Shown here one piece after another: positions 36,522 through 45,661 of a stretch of DNA of 64,000 nt (position 1 is the stretch's first letter; each line of letters begins with the position of its first letter). The position numbers and the translations under genes were made by a program. Under the pieces are notes generated by a model. The model was not told the origin of the DNA, did not search any database, and saw only the letters and a list, made by a program, of their open reading frames with translations. This DNA is from Pseudomonas sp. RIT-562. Its GTDB lineage: Bacteria; Pseudomonadota; Gammaproteobacteria; Pseudomonadales; Pseudomonadaceae. The stretch is taken from NCBI RefSeq assembly GCF_026241895.1, contig NZ_JAPJIV010000001.1, positions 546,093 through 610,092 on the forward strand, read 5' to 3'.

Positions 36522-38333
36522 CTAAACCTGTATGGAAAATGCCCTGCGACCAAGGGAATGGAAATCCCTTTTCCCCGCAACAACCTGGTCATATACGCGC
36601 CCACTTTTTTGCTGCCGTAGATAGCGCTCTGTCCCACATTCTCCACAATTTGCCTTGAAGCCTGAGGGGCTCTGAAAAACCAGCTCGGTCTTTTCCTTGC
36701 ACACCGGGCACTTTTCAAGAGAGATGATCTCTTCACGTAGAAGCTCCAGAACAAGCCCCTGCTGAGTTGCGTTGGCTGCTATCAAAGCTTTCTTCAATTT
36801 ATAAAGGTGTTCATCGGACACTGTCTCGCGCACTTCCAGCACATGTGCCTGATGGTCGACATGTAACCCGGGGACTCCCTCAGCCATGGCAAGTACTTTT
36901 ACTGGGATTTTGGTAAGCGGTTGCCCATATACCTGCAGTACCTTTTGGTACAGCACTCGATCAATTAACTGGCCAAAGCGCTCCACGCAGTACATGTCAG
37001 ACGGAGAAAGGGCAATCCAGTGTCCGTGATACGCAGACTGATGTGACTCTTGGCCAATAGCCGGCCAAGCAATGAACCTATGTTCGGGCAGTTGCAGGGA
37101 TTCGTCAGCTAAAGATGCACTGTTCAGCCAAGGCACCACCGAAAGCAAAACTTCCTCAGCAGGAGATCTGCCTTGGGCGACGCTGACAAGGTTCCATTCC
37201 AGCCCGCTCTGTTGCAGCCGTATCTTTCTGCCAGCCCATACACCCTCATCTTGCCCATGCAAATACGGACGTAATGCATGGAGTAACACCAGACCGGCAT
37301 AACGCGAATAGGCATGCGCCAAGTACTGGTTCCGCTTGAATCGTTCCTCAGGAGTTGCTTTTGTACCTACTTTCGTCCTGTCCAAAAGCTCCCAAAGAAT
37401 CGCCAGATGTCGATAATGAGGATCATGGCTGAGAATATTCGTCAGGTGGAGCGCTCCAACGACCTGCGCGTTACGGCTAACCAGCGTATACAAGCCACCT
37501 TGTTGCAGGCCCGAAACGGTCTTATGCAGAAGCTGAAGGGTTTTGAGCGTTTTGTTCAGAAGGCTCGACGTCTCACTTGTTGCATTCTGATCAAACGTAT
37601 CCCCCCAAAGCTTGCAGACCTCGTTAGAGAGGCGGAAATCAATGTCTGCTGATTGGTAAAACTCCAGTGCCTGATTTAGGGTGGCCTGAAGACTCGTCAG
37701 GGTCGATAGGCGGCCTCGCAAATGGCTTTCGATCTTTTCCAATAGGCGTGCATAGACGCGGTTCTCGTAGATGCCGTAGTCATCTTCGCTAAACCGTGCC
37801 AGAACTTTCTTTGGAATTACTCCGCTAAGAGTCTGCCGCTGCCAGCATTCTGAGTGCGATGCCAGGTGCACAAGTGCGCCTTTTGCAAGGCGCCGCGCGC
37901 GCGCGATATCAGCAACTTCGTCTTCATAATGAAGATCTAGGCGCGGACGCTGTGATATTTGATGCAAGTGTCCTCGTTGCACTACATCAAGCAGACGCTC
38001 CTCAAACAATAGGAGGTGGATTTGATCATCAATAATCTCAGCAGGCATAAGGGGTGAAATCAACTCCGACCGCTGCTGCATTTCGAGGCTTATAGTCTCG
38101 ATAGCCTTGAATAGTAAATCCAAGTTGCTGGCTTGAGCCTGCTTGGGCATTACAAAAGACCGCACCTCATCACCCAGTTGGCAACGCTCACCTCCATCCC
38201 CCACCAAAATGCCTGAAAACTCTGGTGTATGGCCATTAAAGATCAGGTTGGAAACACTAACTTGATAGCGCCCATGTTCAATAAGCGGTGGCAGCTGACG
38301 AAGCCGCTCACCCGACAGTCGATCAAGCCACAT
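36522..38333 (-). CDS. DUF2357-like protein with C-terminal zinc ribbon (McrB-partner type)
   Basis: A 603-residue protein, last gene of the seven-gene TerY-P operon. Residues about 155-225 hold FSEDDYGIYENRVYARLLEKI. The YENR core is reminiscent of DUF2357 proteins, which pair with McrB-like ATPases and often carry a nuclease domain. A four-cysteine zinc ribbon, CPVC (542-545) and CGEC (563-566), is near the C terminus. I cannot point to a complete PD-(D/E)XK catalytic set. It starts within a TGATG overlap with the AAA+ gene, so the two are made together. Family assignment is tentative; a role as nuclease or DNA-binding partner of the ATPase is inferred. Confidence 0.55.
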   Translation of the reverse strand: MWLDRLSGERLRQLPPLIEHGRYQVSVSNLIFNGHTPEFSGILVGDGGERCQLGDEVRSFVMPKQAQASNLDLLFKAIETISLEMQQRSELISPLMPAEIIDDQIHLLLFEERLLDVVQRGHLHQISQRPRLDLHYEDEVADIARARRLAKGALVHLASHSECWQRQTLSGVIPKKVLARFSEDDYGIYENRVYARLLEKIESHLRGRLSTLTSLQATLNQALEFYQSADIDFRLSNEVCKLWGDTFDQNATSETSSLLNKTLKTLQLLHKTVSGLQQGGLYTLVSRNAQVVGALHLTNILSHDPHYRHLAILWELLDRTKVGTKATPEERFKRNQYLAHAYSRYAGLVLLHALRPYLHGQDEGVWAGRKIRLQQSGLEWNLVSVAQGRSPAEEVLLSVVPWLNSASLADESLQLPEHRFIAWPAIGQESHQSAYHGHWIALSPSDMYCVERFGQLIDRVLYQKVLQVYGQPLTKIPVKVLAMAEGVPGLHVDHQAHVLEVRETVSDEHLYKLKKALIAANATQQGLVLELLREEIISLEKCPVCKEKTELVFQSPSGFKANCGECGTERYLRQQKSGRVYDQVVAGKRDFHSLGRRAFSIQV

Positions 38334-40789
38334 CAGCTAAGGCCTTCCAGGCGCCGAATATCTGCATCCAGCAGCTCAAACGATTTGCGCGGATCACCAT
38401 CAAGGTCAGCCTTAATCCAGAAGGTCTCCAGAGCATCCTTCAGGTCTCTTACTGCACCTACACCTACATTATAGCGGCCGGTAACCTTGCCCGATCGCAT
38501 GACACGAGTAGACAGTAAATGATCCAAGGCCTCACCGGCCGTGGCTCCAGTTGCCAACATTACTGGAATGAAATCCAGTGCCTGTTTCTCAAATCTGTTA
38601 CCCCAACCCAGAGCGAACTGATTGCTGAGCTGCTCAGTGAATGCATCCTTGGTCAGCCTTTCCATCAACTCAAGCACCTCCCCTTTCCGCTCAACTCGAG
38701 CACGCTCAAAGGCTTGGCGTAAGGAACGATAGGAATAGCTCGCCTTTTCTAATTTTTTTATCTCGAAACGATGATCCTGCTTGGGCAGCGTCATCACATG
38801 GGCACGGTCATAGGTCTTATCGGCCAGTTCACTGGTAGTTTCATCGTGGTTGGCCGTACCGATAAACCAGACATTCCCTGGCACCAGGATCTTGCGCCCA
38901 TCACGAAGCATTGCAGGCGCGTTAGGCAGAGCCGTTTCGGACAGGCTAATCAAACGCTTGTCCTTGTTGTTCTTCTCCATTGCAGAAAGAAATTCGGCAA
39001 AATACTGCTCAGGGCGAGACAAGTTCATTTCATCGAGCAGGATGACGTTGCAGGTATCCTGCCACCGCGGTGTCTGAGCCTGGTACAGGGCCTGTAGGCA
39101 ATCCTTCTCGTAGAAGCGCCGCTCAAAAGCGTTGTAATGACCAAGCAGATCGTCCCGGTCGCGCCAGCCCGCCTGAACAGCAATATCCGTACAGAAGCCG
39201 CCCATTGCCTCAGCAAAGGCCTTTGCCAAGCTGGTTTTACCGGTTCCGCTGATACCCTGGAATACATGGAGCTGGCTCATGGCCAAACCACCGAGCAGCA
39301 CTCGAATGTCTTCGAGGGGATAAAACAGTTCTACGTGCTTTTCAGCCTGGGCAATTCGATGCTGAAGCTCTTCGGCAAATTGCTTGAGGTCCGGCAGTGT
39401 TTCTAATTCCATGCTCGCGCGGTATTCCTTATCGGAGTCCATAAGCGACATAGCAGGGAATGGCGTCTGCGTTTTCTGATTGTTAGTTAGCTGTTCAATT
39501 CGGCTTTCAAGATCGTCAATATGAACAGCTAGCGTATTTTTATGCTGCTCCAGCACGCGCTTTTCGCGTGCCACAGCTTCCAATTCAGTCGCAGCGACGC
39601 GCTTGGTACTTAGTTCACGCCGAACATTGTCCAGCTCAGGCCGCAGCGTTGAAACATCACGTTCAAGATCAGACTTACTGCTGCGCAAGTATTCGTTTTC
39701 CCGCAGCAGCTCAGCAGTATCAGACTGATCTAGCGTGCGTTTCAGAGTTCTGTTTTCTTCTCGCAAGCTTTCGATTTGCTCAAGAATCTCTGCGGCTGGA
39801 CGCTCACCCAGCGCATGTTTGAGATCCTGAATATCCGCCAGCTGCTCACTCAACTCCTCGGCCTTTTTCCAGGCTTTATCACGTTGGCGCTCCATTCTGA
39901 CTAGCTCTTGAGCATGACTCGCACGCTCTAACTCCATTTCAGCGGCAATGCGCTGCTCAAGGCTACTCTCTGCTGTCTTGATATCCCCCCACTCTCGATT
40001 CAATCTGGAGCGATCACGATCAAGGTCTATCTTGCTTTGATTGATTTCATGCTCGCGTTGATCCAACAGCCTGGTGCGTTCGGCTTCTTCTTCAGTACAG
40101 TTGTACTTGATCTCGGCCAAGCGTCTAGCAGACTGGTTGATCTCATTATCAAGCCTGCACTTTTCTTCGTGTATTTGCTGTAGATGAGTCTGATGCTGCT
40201 TAGTCAACTGGCGCTGGCGCTCATCAAGCTGACGCAGAGCGTGCTCATTCTGCTCAGCGAAATCAGCCTCCGCGTTTGTCTCGCGCAGCTTCAACGAGCG
40301 CTCGATATCCAGCAGCTCGGACTTCTTCCGAGCTAGGCTTACTTCCTTGCCTTCCAGTTCTGCTGCCCTGTTCTCAAAAGCACTTTTGGTGCACTCGAAA
40401 TCAGCCAATTGCGAGGCGAACACCCTCTCTTTTTCTTCACTGGCCAGCACAAGCTTATTGGCCTCATTCCACCGGGCTGAATATTCTTCGTGTAGTTTTT
40501 CCTTGAACTTCACAAGCTCTTTGCAAAGCTCCGCAAATTGCTCGATCCACCGAGCGAACTCTTTAGAGCCCTCTGCCTGGAGACGCTCACACACTCTACT
40601 TAGCCAGCCTTGGTCAACATCTATATCGAGACTCATGTCGAAAGACAGATAAACCTTGGATGCGCTCTCAAATGACGCACTCCAAACAGACAATTGCTTT
40701 TCAACCAACGAGCTCTGAACGCCTGCATTGGTAGCTGCTACAGCTGGCCCCTGTTGCGGGCCATACTTATTCGAAGTCTTCTTTCCCAT
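38333..40789 (-). CDS. Coiled-coil McrB-like AAA+ ATPase
   Basis: An 818-residue protein. Residues about 85-440 are a long charged coiled coil. A dynein/McrB-type AAA+ domain follows with Walker A FQGISGTGKTSLAKAF (about 509-524), Walker B VILLDEMNLSRPEQYFAEFL and the sensor IGTANHDETTSELADKTYDRA. McrB of E. coli is a GTPase that moves DNA and activates McrC; here the consensus MNxxD is replaced by ANHDE, so nucleotide preference is open. The start at 40789 shares one base with the stop of the upstream gene (TAATG) and has AAGGA at proper distance; the ATG at 40798 abuts that site and is unlikely. Confidence 0.8.
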   Translation of the reverse strand: MGKKTSNKYGPQQGPAVAATNAGVQSSLVEKQLSVWSASFESASKVYLSFDMSLDIDVDQGWLSRVCERLQAEGSKEFARWIEQFAELCKELVKFKEKLHEEYSARWNEANKLVLASEEKERVFASQLADFECTKSAFENRAAELEGKEVSLARKKSELLDIERSLKLRETNAEADFAEQNEHALRQLDERQRQLTKQHQTHLQQIHEEKCRLDNEINQSARRLAEIKYNCTEEEAERTRLLDQREHEINQSKIDLDRDRSRLNREWGDIKTAESSLEQRIAAEMELERASHAQELVRMERQRDKAWKKAEELSEQLADIQDLKHALGERPAAEILEQIESLREENRTLKRTLDQSDTAELLRENEYLRSSKSDLERDVSTLRPELDNVRRELSTKRVAATELEAVAREKRVLEQHKNTLAVHIDDLESRIEQLTNNQKTQTPFPAMSLMDSDKEYRASMELETLPDLKQFAEELQHRIAQAEKHVELFYPLEDIRVLLGGLAMSQLHVFQGISGTGKTSLAKAFAEAMGGFCTDIAVQAGWRDRDDLLGHYNAFERRFYEKDCLQALYQAQTPRWQDTCNVILLDEMNLSRPEQYFAEFLSAMEKNNKDKRLISLSETALPNAPAMLRDGRKILVPGNVWFIGTANHDETTSELADKTYDRAHVMTLPKQDHRFEIKKLEKASYSYRSLRQAFERARVERKGEVLELMERLTKDAFTEQLSNQFALGWGNRFEKQALDFIPVMLATGATAGEALDHLLSTRVMRSGKVTGRYNVGVGAVRDLKDALETFWIKADLDGDPRKSFELLDADIRRLEGLS

Positions 40790-42279
40790 TACATCCATTC
40801 CTTAAAGCGCGCAGTAAAGCTCAGGGCGTACTGGATGCTGTCCAGTGCCATCCGTGTAGTAAGTTGAACAGCTGTTTTTCCAGTAAAACTGCTCTGGCCG
40901 TGGCTGCTCTGATTACGCAGATCCGCGAGTTCGAGCAGTGTTGCCAACTGTAGCTCTTGATCACTCAGCATCTTAAGCGGGTGCTGCGCCGAACTAAGAA
41001 CGCCCACAGCAGCAGCAAAAAGGAGGGCCTTGAGTGAGTCTGATGGGCTGGAGCAGGCCCGGACTACCTGATCGATCTTCTGCCTGGACAATAGCCTGAT
41101 GACATCCTCGGTAAACGCGGGAATTTTCAGCGCAGAAAGGATTCGCTGATTTAACTTATGATCATGTCTTTGTTGTTTTGGTAGTTGTCCTACTTCGGCA
41201 GGATACGTGCGAATCAGCCATTGCATTACGACTTCCAGCAACTTCTGGCATTCCATAATCGCAGCAGCCATCTCATGCTCGCCGCTGTCACCTTGCGAGA
41301 GCTTCTCCTTCCGCACCAGAAGTGCCGCTATATAGCGTTTAAGGTCAGGCTGGCGTTCTACCCAGGGATACTCAATCAAGACCTGAAGGTCTGTCTGCTT
41401 GTGCAATGACGTCAGCCATTCCTCGACGCTCTGGTTATCACAGCGTGGCACAGCCACCAATGACTCAAGACGTCTAAGCAAATTTGAGTTACGTTCAACC
41501 ATCTGCTGCAGCGAAGACTGGAGCCACCATGCGTTATCACGCAGCTCAAACGGGTCCTTTACCGACCATAGATCAACCCCTTCACTGTCCGCCGCAATCC
41601 AAACAAAAATCCGCGCAGGTTGAGGTGCATCATCCAAACGTTGCACCCCCTGAAGCTTGACTTGTTTCGGCGACTGGCTGCTTTGGTCGAGCTGCTGGCT
41701 TGAGCGAAAGTCTTCACGGTAGTCCCGATAGGTCCTCATCAATGACTCATGATCGAGTTGAGGTAACTCAATCCTGCTGCCTGCAATTAGGAACGGTTTA
41801 ATCGATTTACCGGTTTTTCTTTCGGCCATGAATTCAGGGTACTTAGCCAGAGGATCCGTTGACTCAATCTGTCTCAGTTCTGCAACTAAACGAGGCCAGA
41901 ACCTACCGGTTATAGCGTCCTGCAGCAGGTACCCAGACTTCAGGTTGGAAGCGTCCGAATCTTCATCATCTAACAAACGCTCACCTAGCGAGGTCAGTGC
42001 ATCTGCGTTTGCAACAAGCCACCCGTTACTCACTCCCTGCGCCAAAATCAGCTTGATCAAGGTCCTATGCAACCCGGTGAGTTCAGCAATTACTTCTGAT
42101 CGGACAGTGCGTGCACGAATCAAACCCAGAACAGCACGCTGGAACAAATTCAGCTGTGGACGCGTAACGTCTGGGTACAAGACCCGATGGACCATCACTG
42201 GCCAAAGCACGGGCTTGCAATTTGCTCTCGGCTTTTCTCCGAACTTCAAATAAGTGCCGGTTTCAACGAAGGATGCCAT
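40789..42279 (-). CDS. Winged-helix protein with C-terminal HEPN-like Rx4H motif
   Basis: A 496-residue protein without clear homologues that I recognise. Residues about 35-105 (LFQRAVLGLIRARTVRSEVIAELTGL, then LAQGVSNGWLV and LTSLGERLL) look like a winged helix-turn-helix. The last 100 residues are helical and end with LLELADLRNQSSHGQ. In it, RNQSSH at 455-460 matches the R-N-x3-H form of the HEPN ribonuclease motif, here in the usual late position. The ATG at 42279 has GGAGG upstream and lies 17 bp inside the helicase gene. HEPN assignment rests on the motif and helical context only. If real, it would be an RNase effector of the island. Confidence 0.5.
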   Translation of the reverse strand: MASFVETGTYLKFGEKPRANCKPVLWPVMVHRVLYPDVTRPQLNLFQRAVLGLIRARTVRSEVIAELTGLHRTLIKLILAQGVSNGWLVANADALTSLGERLLDDEDSDASNLKSGYLLQDAITGRFWPRLVAELRQIESTDPLAKYPEFMAERKTGKSIKPFLIAGSRIELPQLDHESLMRTYRDYREDFRSSQQLDQSSQSPKQVKLQGVQRLDDAPQPARIFVWIAADSEGVDLWSVKDPFELRDNAWWLQSSLQQMVERNSNLLRRLESLVAVPRCDNQSVEEWLTSLHKQTDLQVLIEYPWVERQPDLKRYIAALLVRKEKLSQGDSGEHEMAAAIMECQKLLEVVMQWLIRTYPAEVGQLPKQQRHDHKLNQRILSALKIPAFTEDVIRLLSRQKIDQVVRACSSPSDSLKALLFAAAVGVLSSAQHPLKMLSDQELQLATLLELADLRNQSSHGQSSFTGKTAVQLTTRMALDSIQYALSFTARFKEWM

Positions 42280-45200
42280 GTTCACCTCCGCACATCTGAT
42301 AGAAGGCCGCCAGCGCTGGTACTGCCTTTTCTGCTTCTGGAGAAGTTGCCAACGCGGCATCGCCTACACAAATCAGCATTTGCCGCTGACGGCTCATGGC
42401 GACGTTCATGCGGTTCGGTAAGCGCAAGAACCCGAATTGGCGATTCAATTGCTTCTCGCGATCACTCTCTTCATCCTCCGAGATGGAATTTGGCTTTGCC
42501 GACTGGTAGGTCCGGACACAGGACAGCAGAACAACATCAAACTCCTTACCCTGGAACGCGTCGACAGAGCCAACACGTAGTCGCTCTTCCAAAGATACAG
42601 AGCCATCTCCCCGTACCTTTCTTACCCACTTAAACTGTTCATGCGGCTCGTATGAACCATTGCGCAGTTCCATCAACGGAACATCGTCTATCCGCGACAG
42701 AGCAAGCTTTTCCATAATCAGATCGCGCTGAGCTGCGTAGAATGTAATGACGCCAACCGAGAGGCTATCCCCGCCAGCCTGCATGAGCAGTACGACTTCA
42801 TCAGCTATGCGCTCAGCCTCAATCTCCCGTACACGACTCGTCCCTCTATGCTGATCCTTGCCCAGCGCAACGGGCATATCGATCCACTGACACACTCGGT
42901 CACGGTAGTAAGCTTCATGCGCCCCTAGAGCAGCTAAAAATGTTTCATCGAAGGCAAGATCTGCAGCAGTTCGGCCAGAGAACACCTCTCCCATACCAAC
43001 AGCCTCGTAGAAGTTTTTACTGACGAAATCACCCAATATCGGATGCATACGGAACTGGGTGTCCAGCATCACAACCCGGCGGAAATTGTCCTTTTTTTCA
43101 AGCTCCTGCAGCTTTACTCGCATACGTTCGAACAAGCTGGAGCGGAACGCGACCAGTTGCAGCTCGGTAAGCTGATGTTCCTCTTGCAACTGCCCTTCGA
43201 TGTCTGGCTCGAGCATATGCGGCAACTGTCGGTCATCACCAACCAAAACAATGCGCCGTTTAGCCATAGCCATCGGTACAAATAGATCCAAGGGATTTGC
43301 ACGCGCCGCTTCGTCGACCACTACCGTGTCGAATTCGATTTCGGAACTATCCAACCCTGCTACTGACTTCAGACTTGCCATCTGTTGTCCAGCAGCCTGC
43401 TGGCAAGTTGCCCCCACCACCATGGAATACTCGTCAACAACTGCGTGAGCAGCTGTCCGATCAATCGCAAGACTATCGGCAAGCTGCTCCAGCACCCATG
43501 CCACGCCCTGTTTCCTTTGACGTAACTTGTCCTCAAGATGCCTGTCAATTTCATCGAGAAGCGTCAATCCTTCAGGGTCAGCTTGGTATTTCAACTCCGC
43601 GGGTCGGTAATCCGGCAAGAATTGCTCGAGCAAGCGCGCCTGCCAGACCGCAAGTGCCTGCAAGGAAGGTTCCGGTAGTTGCCGGCTATCCGCAGCTTCC
43701 TGCAGCAGTGCCAGTAATTCAGCACCGCAATTCTGGCCATGACGTTTCAGCCAGTTGAGCAGATCCCAGGCGCGATCTGAGCCATCGTCATTGAAAGCCA
43801 ATACATCAACTCTCAATGCGCGAATGCGCCTCAGGGCTTGCACGTCCGGTCGGCTCTCCGCCGAACTTGGCCCTCGCTGTTGTAACTGTTCGATATAATC
43901 TTCGAGCTGACTTTCGAGCTTTGGTGGCAGGACCAGGCCATTGCAATCCAAATCTCGCAACCCGTGTAGAATGCTGCCGAACGCTTCTGCTTGTTGGCTT
44001 GGTGATGCGCCAGCAACCCGAGCGAGAGCTAGCTTGTATGACAGATCCCTAATGTGCCCAAGCTCCGGGTACTTGCTGTACTCGACAGCAATCTTTTCTT
44101 GCAAGTGAGCCGAATGCCGTTCGAGCCAAGGATCGATGAGAGATTCATCATCTCCAGCTCCGCGCTTACCGCCTACACGCGCACCAGGTAAGCCGTATAC
44201 ATCGCTACGCTCAAGTGCGTTGTCCACAGCATCGTGCTGAAAGCTGCTGATCAGAACCTGCGCAGCAATGTTTTGATCTTGCGCTTCTTCCGCTAATCGA
44301 CGCTGGAGCGCTGCAATTACTTGCGTCTTGCCCGTACCGGGTGGGCCGATAATGATGGCTAAATCCGGCGTATTCAGCGCGGCATAAAGGGCTTTCTTTT
44401 GGTTTTCAGTGGGTTTTCCGCCTTTGAAGGTTTCCTGTGCATAAGGCGTTAGTCCATTAATCGGTCGGCGCCTGGCTGCTGGTACCGGAACGCCTTCCAA
44501 TAGCCATTTCAGCTGAGGCAGCCGCTTGCCCGAATCAATCGAGCGCTTTGCTGCAAGACGTCGTTTGCCCACAGTGCGATGGCCCGCTAACGAGAGATAA
44601 AGCCAACCCTCAGCTTGTTTAGGGCGAACATCGCGCCGGTTTGAAGCAGGCTTGAAGACAACACAATCCTGCTCAAAACGTATAGTGCCGCGCGGTGTGC
44701 TTACTGCCGTCTTCGCCTCATCAGTAGCCAGTTCTTCCGCCCAGTCGGGGCGCTCGTTACTCAAGTCAACTTGGGTGCTGGTAGTCAATTCGAGGTTGCG
44801 CCAACGTTCACGAAACTCTCGGTAGTCATCCTGTGATTTCGGGGTCAGGTGCCATGTGTTTTCCCGGCCATCTTCAACTCCCACGCATTGCACGAAACGC
44901 AGCGAGCGCAACGTCTCTGCCACTTTAAGAGCGCCCTGCCACTCTTTGTCGTTGTACAAATTCCATAACTCGAGGTAACCGGCATTGTCCCGCAGCGCGG
45001 CGTCCAGCAACGCTTGCTGGCTGGCACTGTTGAGTACCGCTGCGACCGAGGCATCACGAAACTCGGACTGACCGACTAGCAAAGAGTAAGCACCGTCGCG
45101 CCGCACCTGCCGGGTAACGCGCTTGACCAACAGTCCGCGATTCGCGCCTTGCTCTACATCAGCACGCCAGCCCTGGCCGAACAACTGAAAGCCACCCTTG

Positions 45201-45655
45201 GATGTACTGTTAGCGAAGCGTGCAACCGTGAGCCAGTCGCCCTCAGCAAGCCCTCGCACTAGAAACTTTTCGGCAAACCAACGGCAGGCAAGGTCGATGT
45301 TCATCTCCGCAATTTCATGCTTGTTGTAGATATCCTCCACAATGAGCTCGTCGACACCCAGCTCAAGTTGCATGACTGAGACTTCAACCGGCGCGCAGTA
45401 CTGAACCAACAGCTTCCCGCTCTGCTTGCTGGTGAGTAGCCAGCGAACCTGGTCACGCAAAACAAGTCGGCTAAACAGCCCATAATCCGCTGGTGCACAG
45501 TTGACCCTGATGCGCGAGTCTCCCTGAACCGCCAGCCACTCATCTTGGTAGTTCTGAAGGAAAATCGCCTGTCCTGCCTGAAAGTCGTCGATGCGCTCGT
45601 CCGTGGAGAGCACCAGTACATCCACGGACAGCATGGGAAAGTCTTTAAATTCCAT
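42263..45655 (-). CDS. Superfamily 1 helicase (UPF1/Dna2-like)
   Basis: A 1130-residue helicase. The first 400 residues are unrecognised and probably bind partners or nucleic acid. Walker A IIGPPGTGKTQVIAAL is at about 435-450, motif II is VVVDEAARAN, and motif III is VLVGDDRQLPHML. Motif IV/V/VI pieces follow (LDTQFRMHPILG, VGSVDAFQGKEFDVVLLSCVRT, NVAMSRQRQMLICVGD). The large insertion between motifs Ia and II (about residues 480-770) carries helical segments. This architecture is common in UPF1/Dna2-like defence helicases. It starts 6 bp after the kinase gene and overlaps the next gene by 17 bp. Confidence 0.88.
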   Translation of the reverse strand: MEFKDFPMLSVDVLVLSTDERIDDFQAGQAIFLQNYQDEWLAVQGDSRIRVNCAPADYGLFSRLVLRDQVRWLLTSKQSGKLLVQYCAPVEVSVMQLELGVDELIVEDIYNKHEIAEMNIDLACRWFAEKFLVRGLAEGDWLTVARFANSTSKGGFQLFGQGWRADVEQGANRGLLVKRVTRQVRRDGAYSLLVGQSEFRDASVAAVLNSASQQALLDAALRDNAGYLELWNLYNDKEWQGALKVAETLRSLRFVQCVGVEDGRENTWHLTPKSQDDYREFRERWRNLELTTSTQVDLSNERPDWAEELATDEAKTAVSTPRGTIRFEQDCVVFKPASNRRDVRPKQAEGWLYLSLAGHRTVGKRRLAAKRSIDSGKRLPQLKWLLEGVPVPAARRRPINGLTPYAQETFKGGKPTENQKKALYAALNTPDLAIIIGPPGTGKTQVIAALQRRLAEEAQDQNIAAQVLISSFQHDAVDNALERSDVYGLPGARVGGKRGAGDDESLIDPWLERHSAHLQEKIAVEYSKYPELGHIRDLSYKLALARVAGASPSQQAEAFGSILHGLRDLDCNGLVLPPKLESQLEDYIEQLQQRGPSSAESRPDVQALRRIRALRVDVLAFNDDGSDRAWDLLNWLKRHGQNCGAELLALLQEAADSRQLPEPSLQALAVWQARLLEQFLPDYRPAELKYQADPEGLTLLDEIDRHLEDKLRQRKQGVAWVLEQLADSLAIDRTAAHAVVDEYSMVVGATCQQAAGQQMASLKSVAGLDSSEIEFDTVVVDEAARANPLDLFVPMAMAKRRIVLVGDDRQLPHMLEPDIEGQLQEEHQLTELQLVAFRSSLFERMRVKLQELEKKDNFRRVVMLDTQFRMHPILGDFVSKNFYEAVGMGEVFSGRTAADLAFDETFLAALGAHEAYYRDRVCQWIDMPVALGKDQHRGTSRVREIEAERIADEVVLLMQAGGDSLSVGVITFYAAQRDLIMEKLALSRIDDVPLMELRNGSYEPHEQFKWVRKVRGDGSVSLEERLRVGSVDAFQGKEFDVVLLSCVRTYQSAKPNSISEDEESDREKQLNRQFGFLRLPNRMNVAMSRQRQMLICVGDAALATSPEAEKAVPALAAFYQMCGGEHGILR

Positions 45656-45661
45656 AAGCCA

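Noticed and set aside
36522..40789. Standard McrBC pair
   Set aside because: The ATPase has a very long N-terminal coiled coil and the partner a zinc ribbon without a visible complete nuclease motif; only McrB-like and DUF2357-like are justified.
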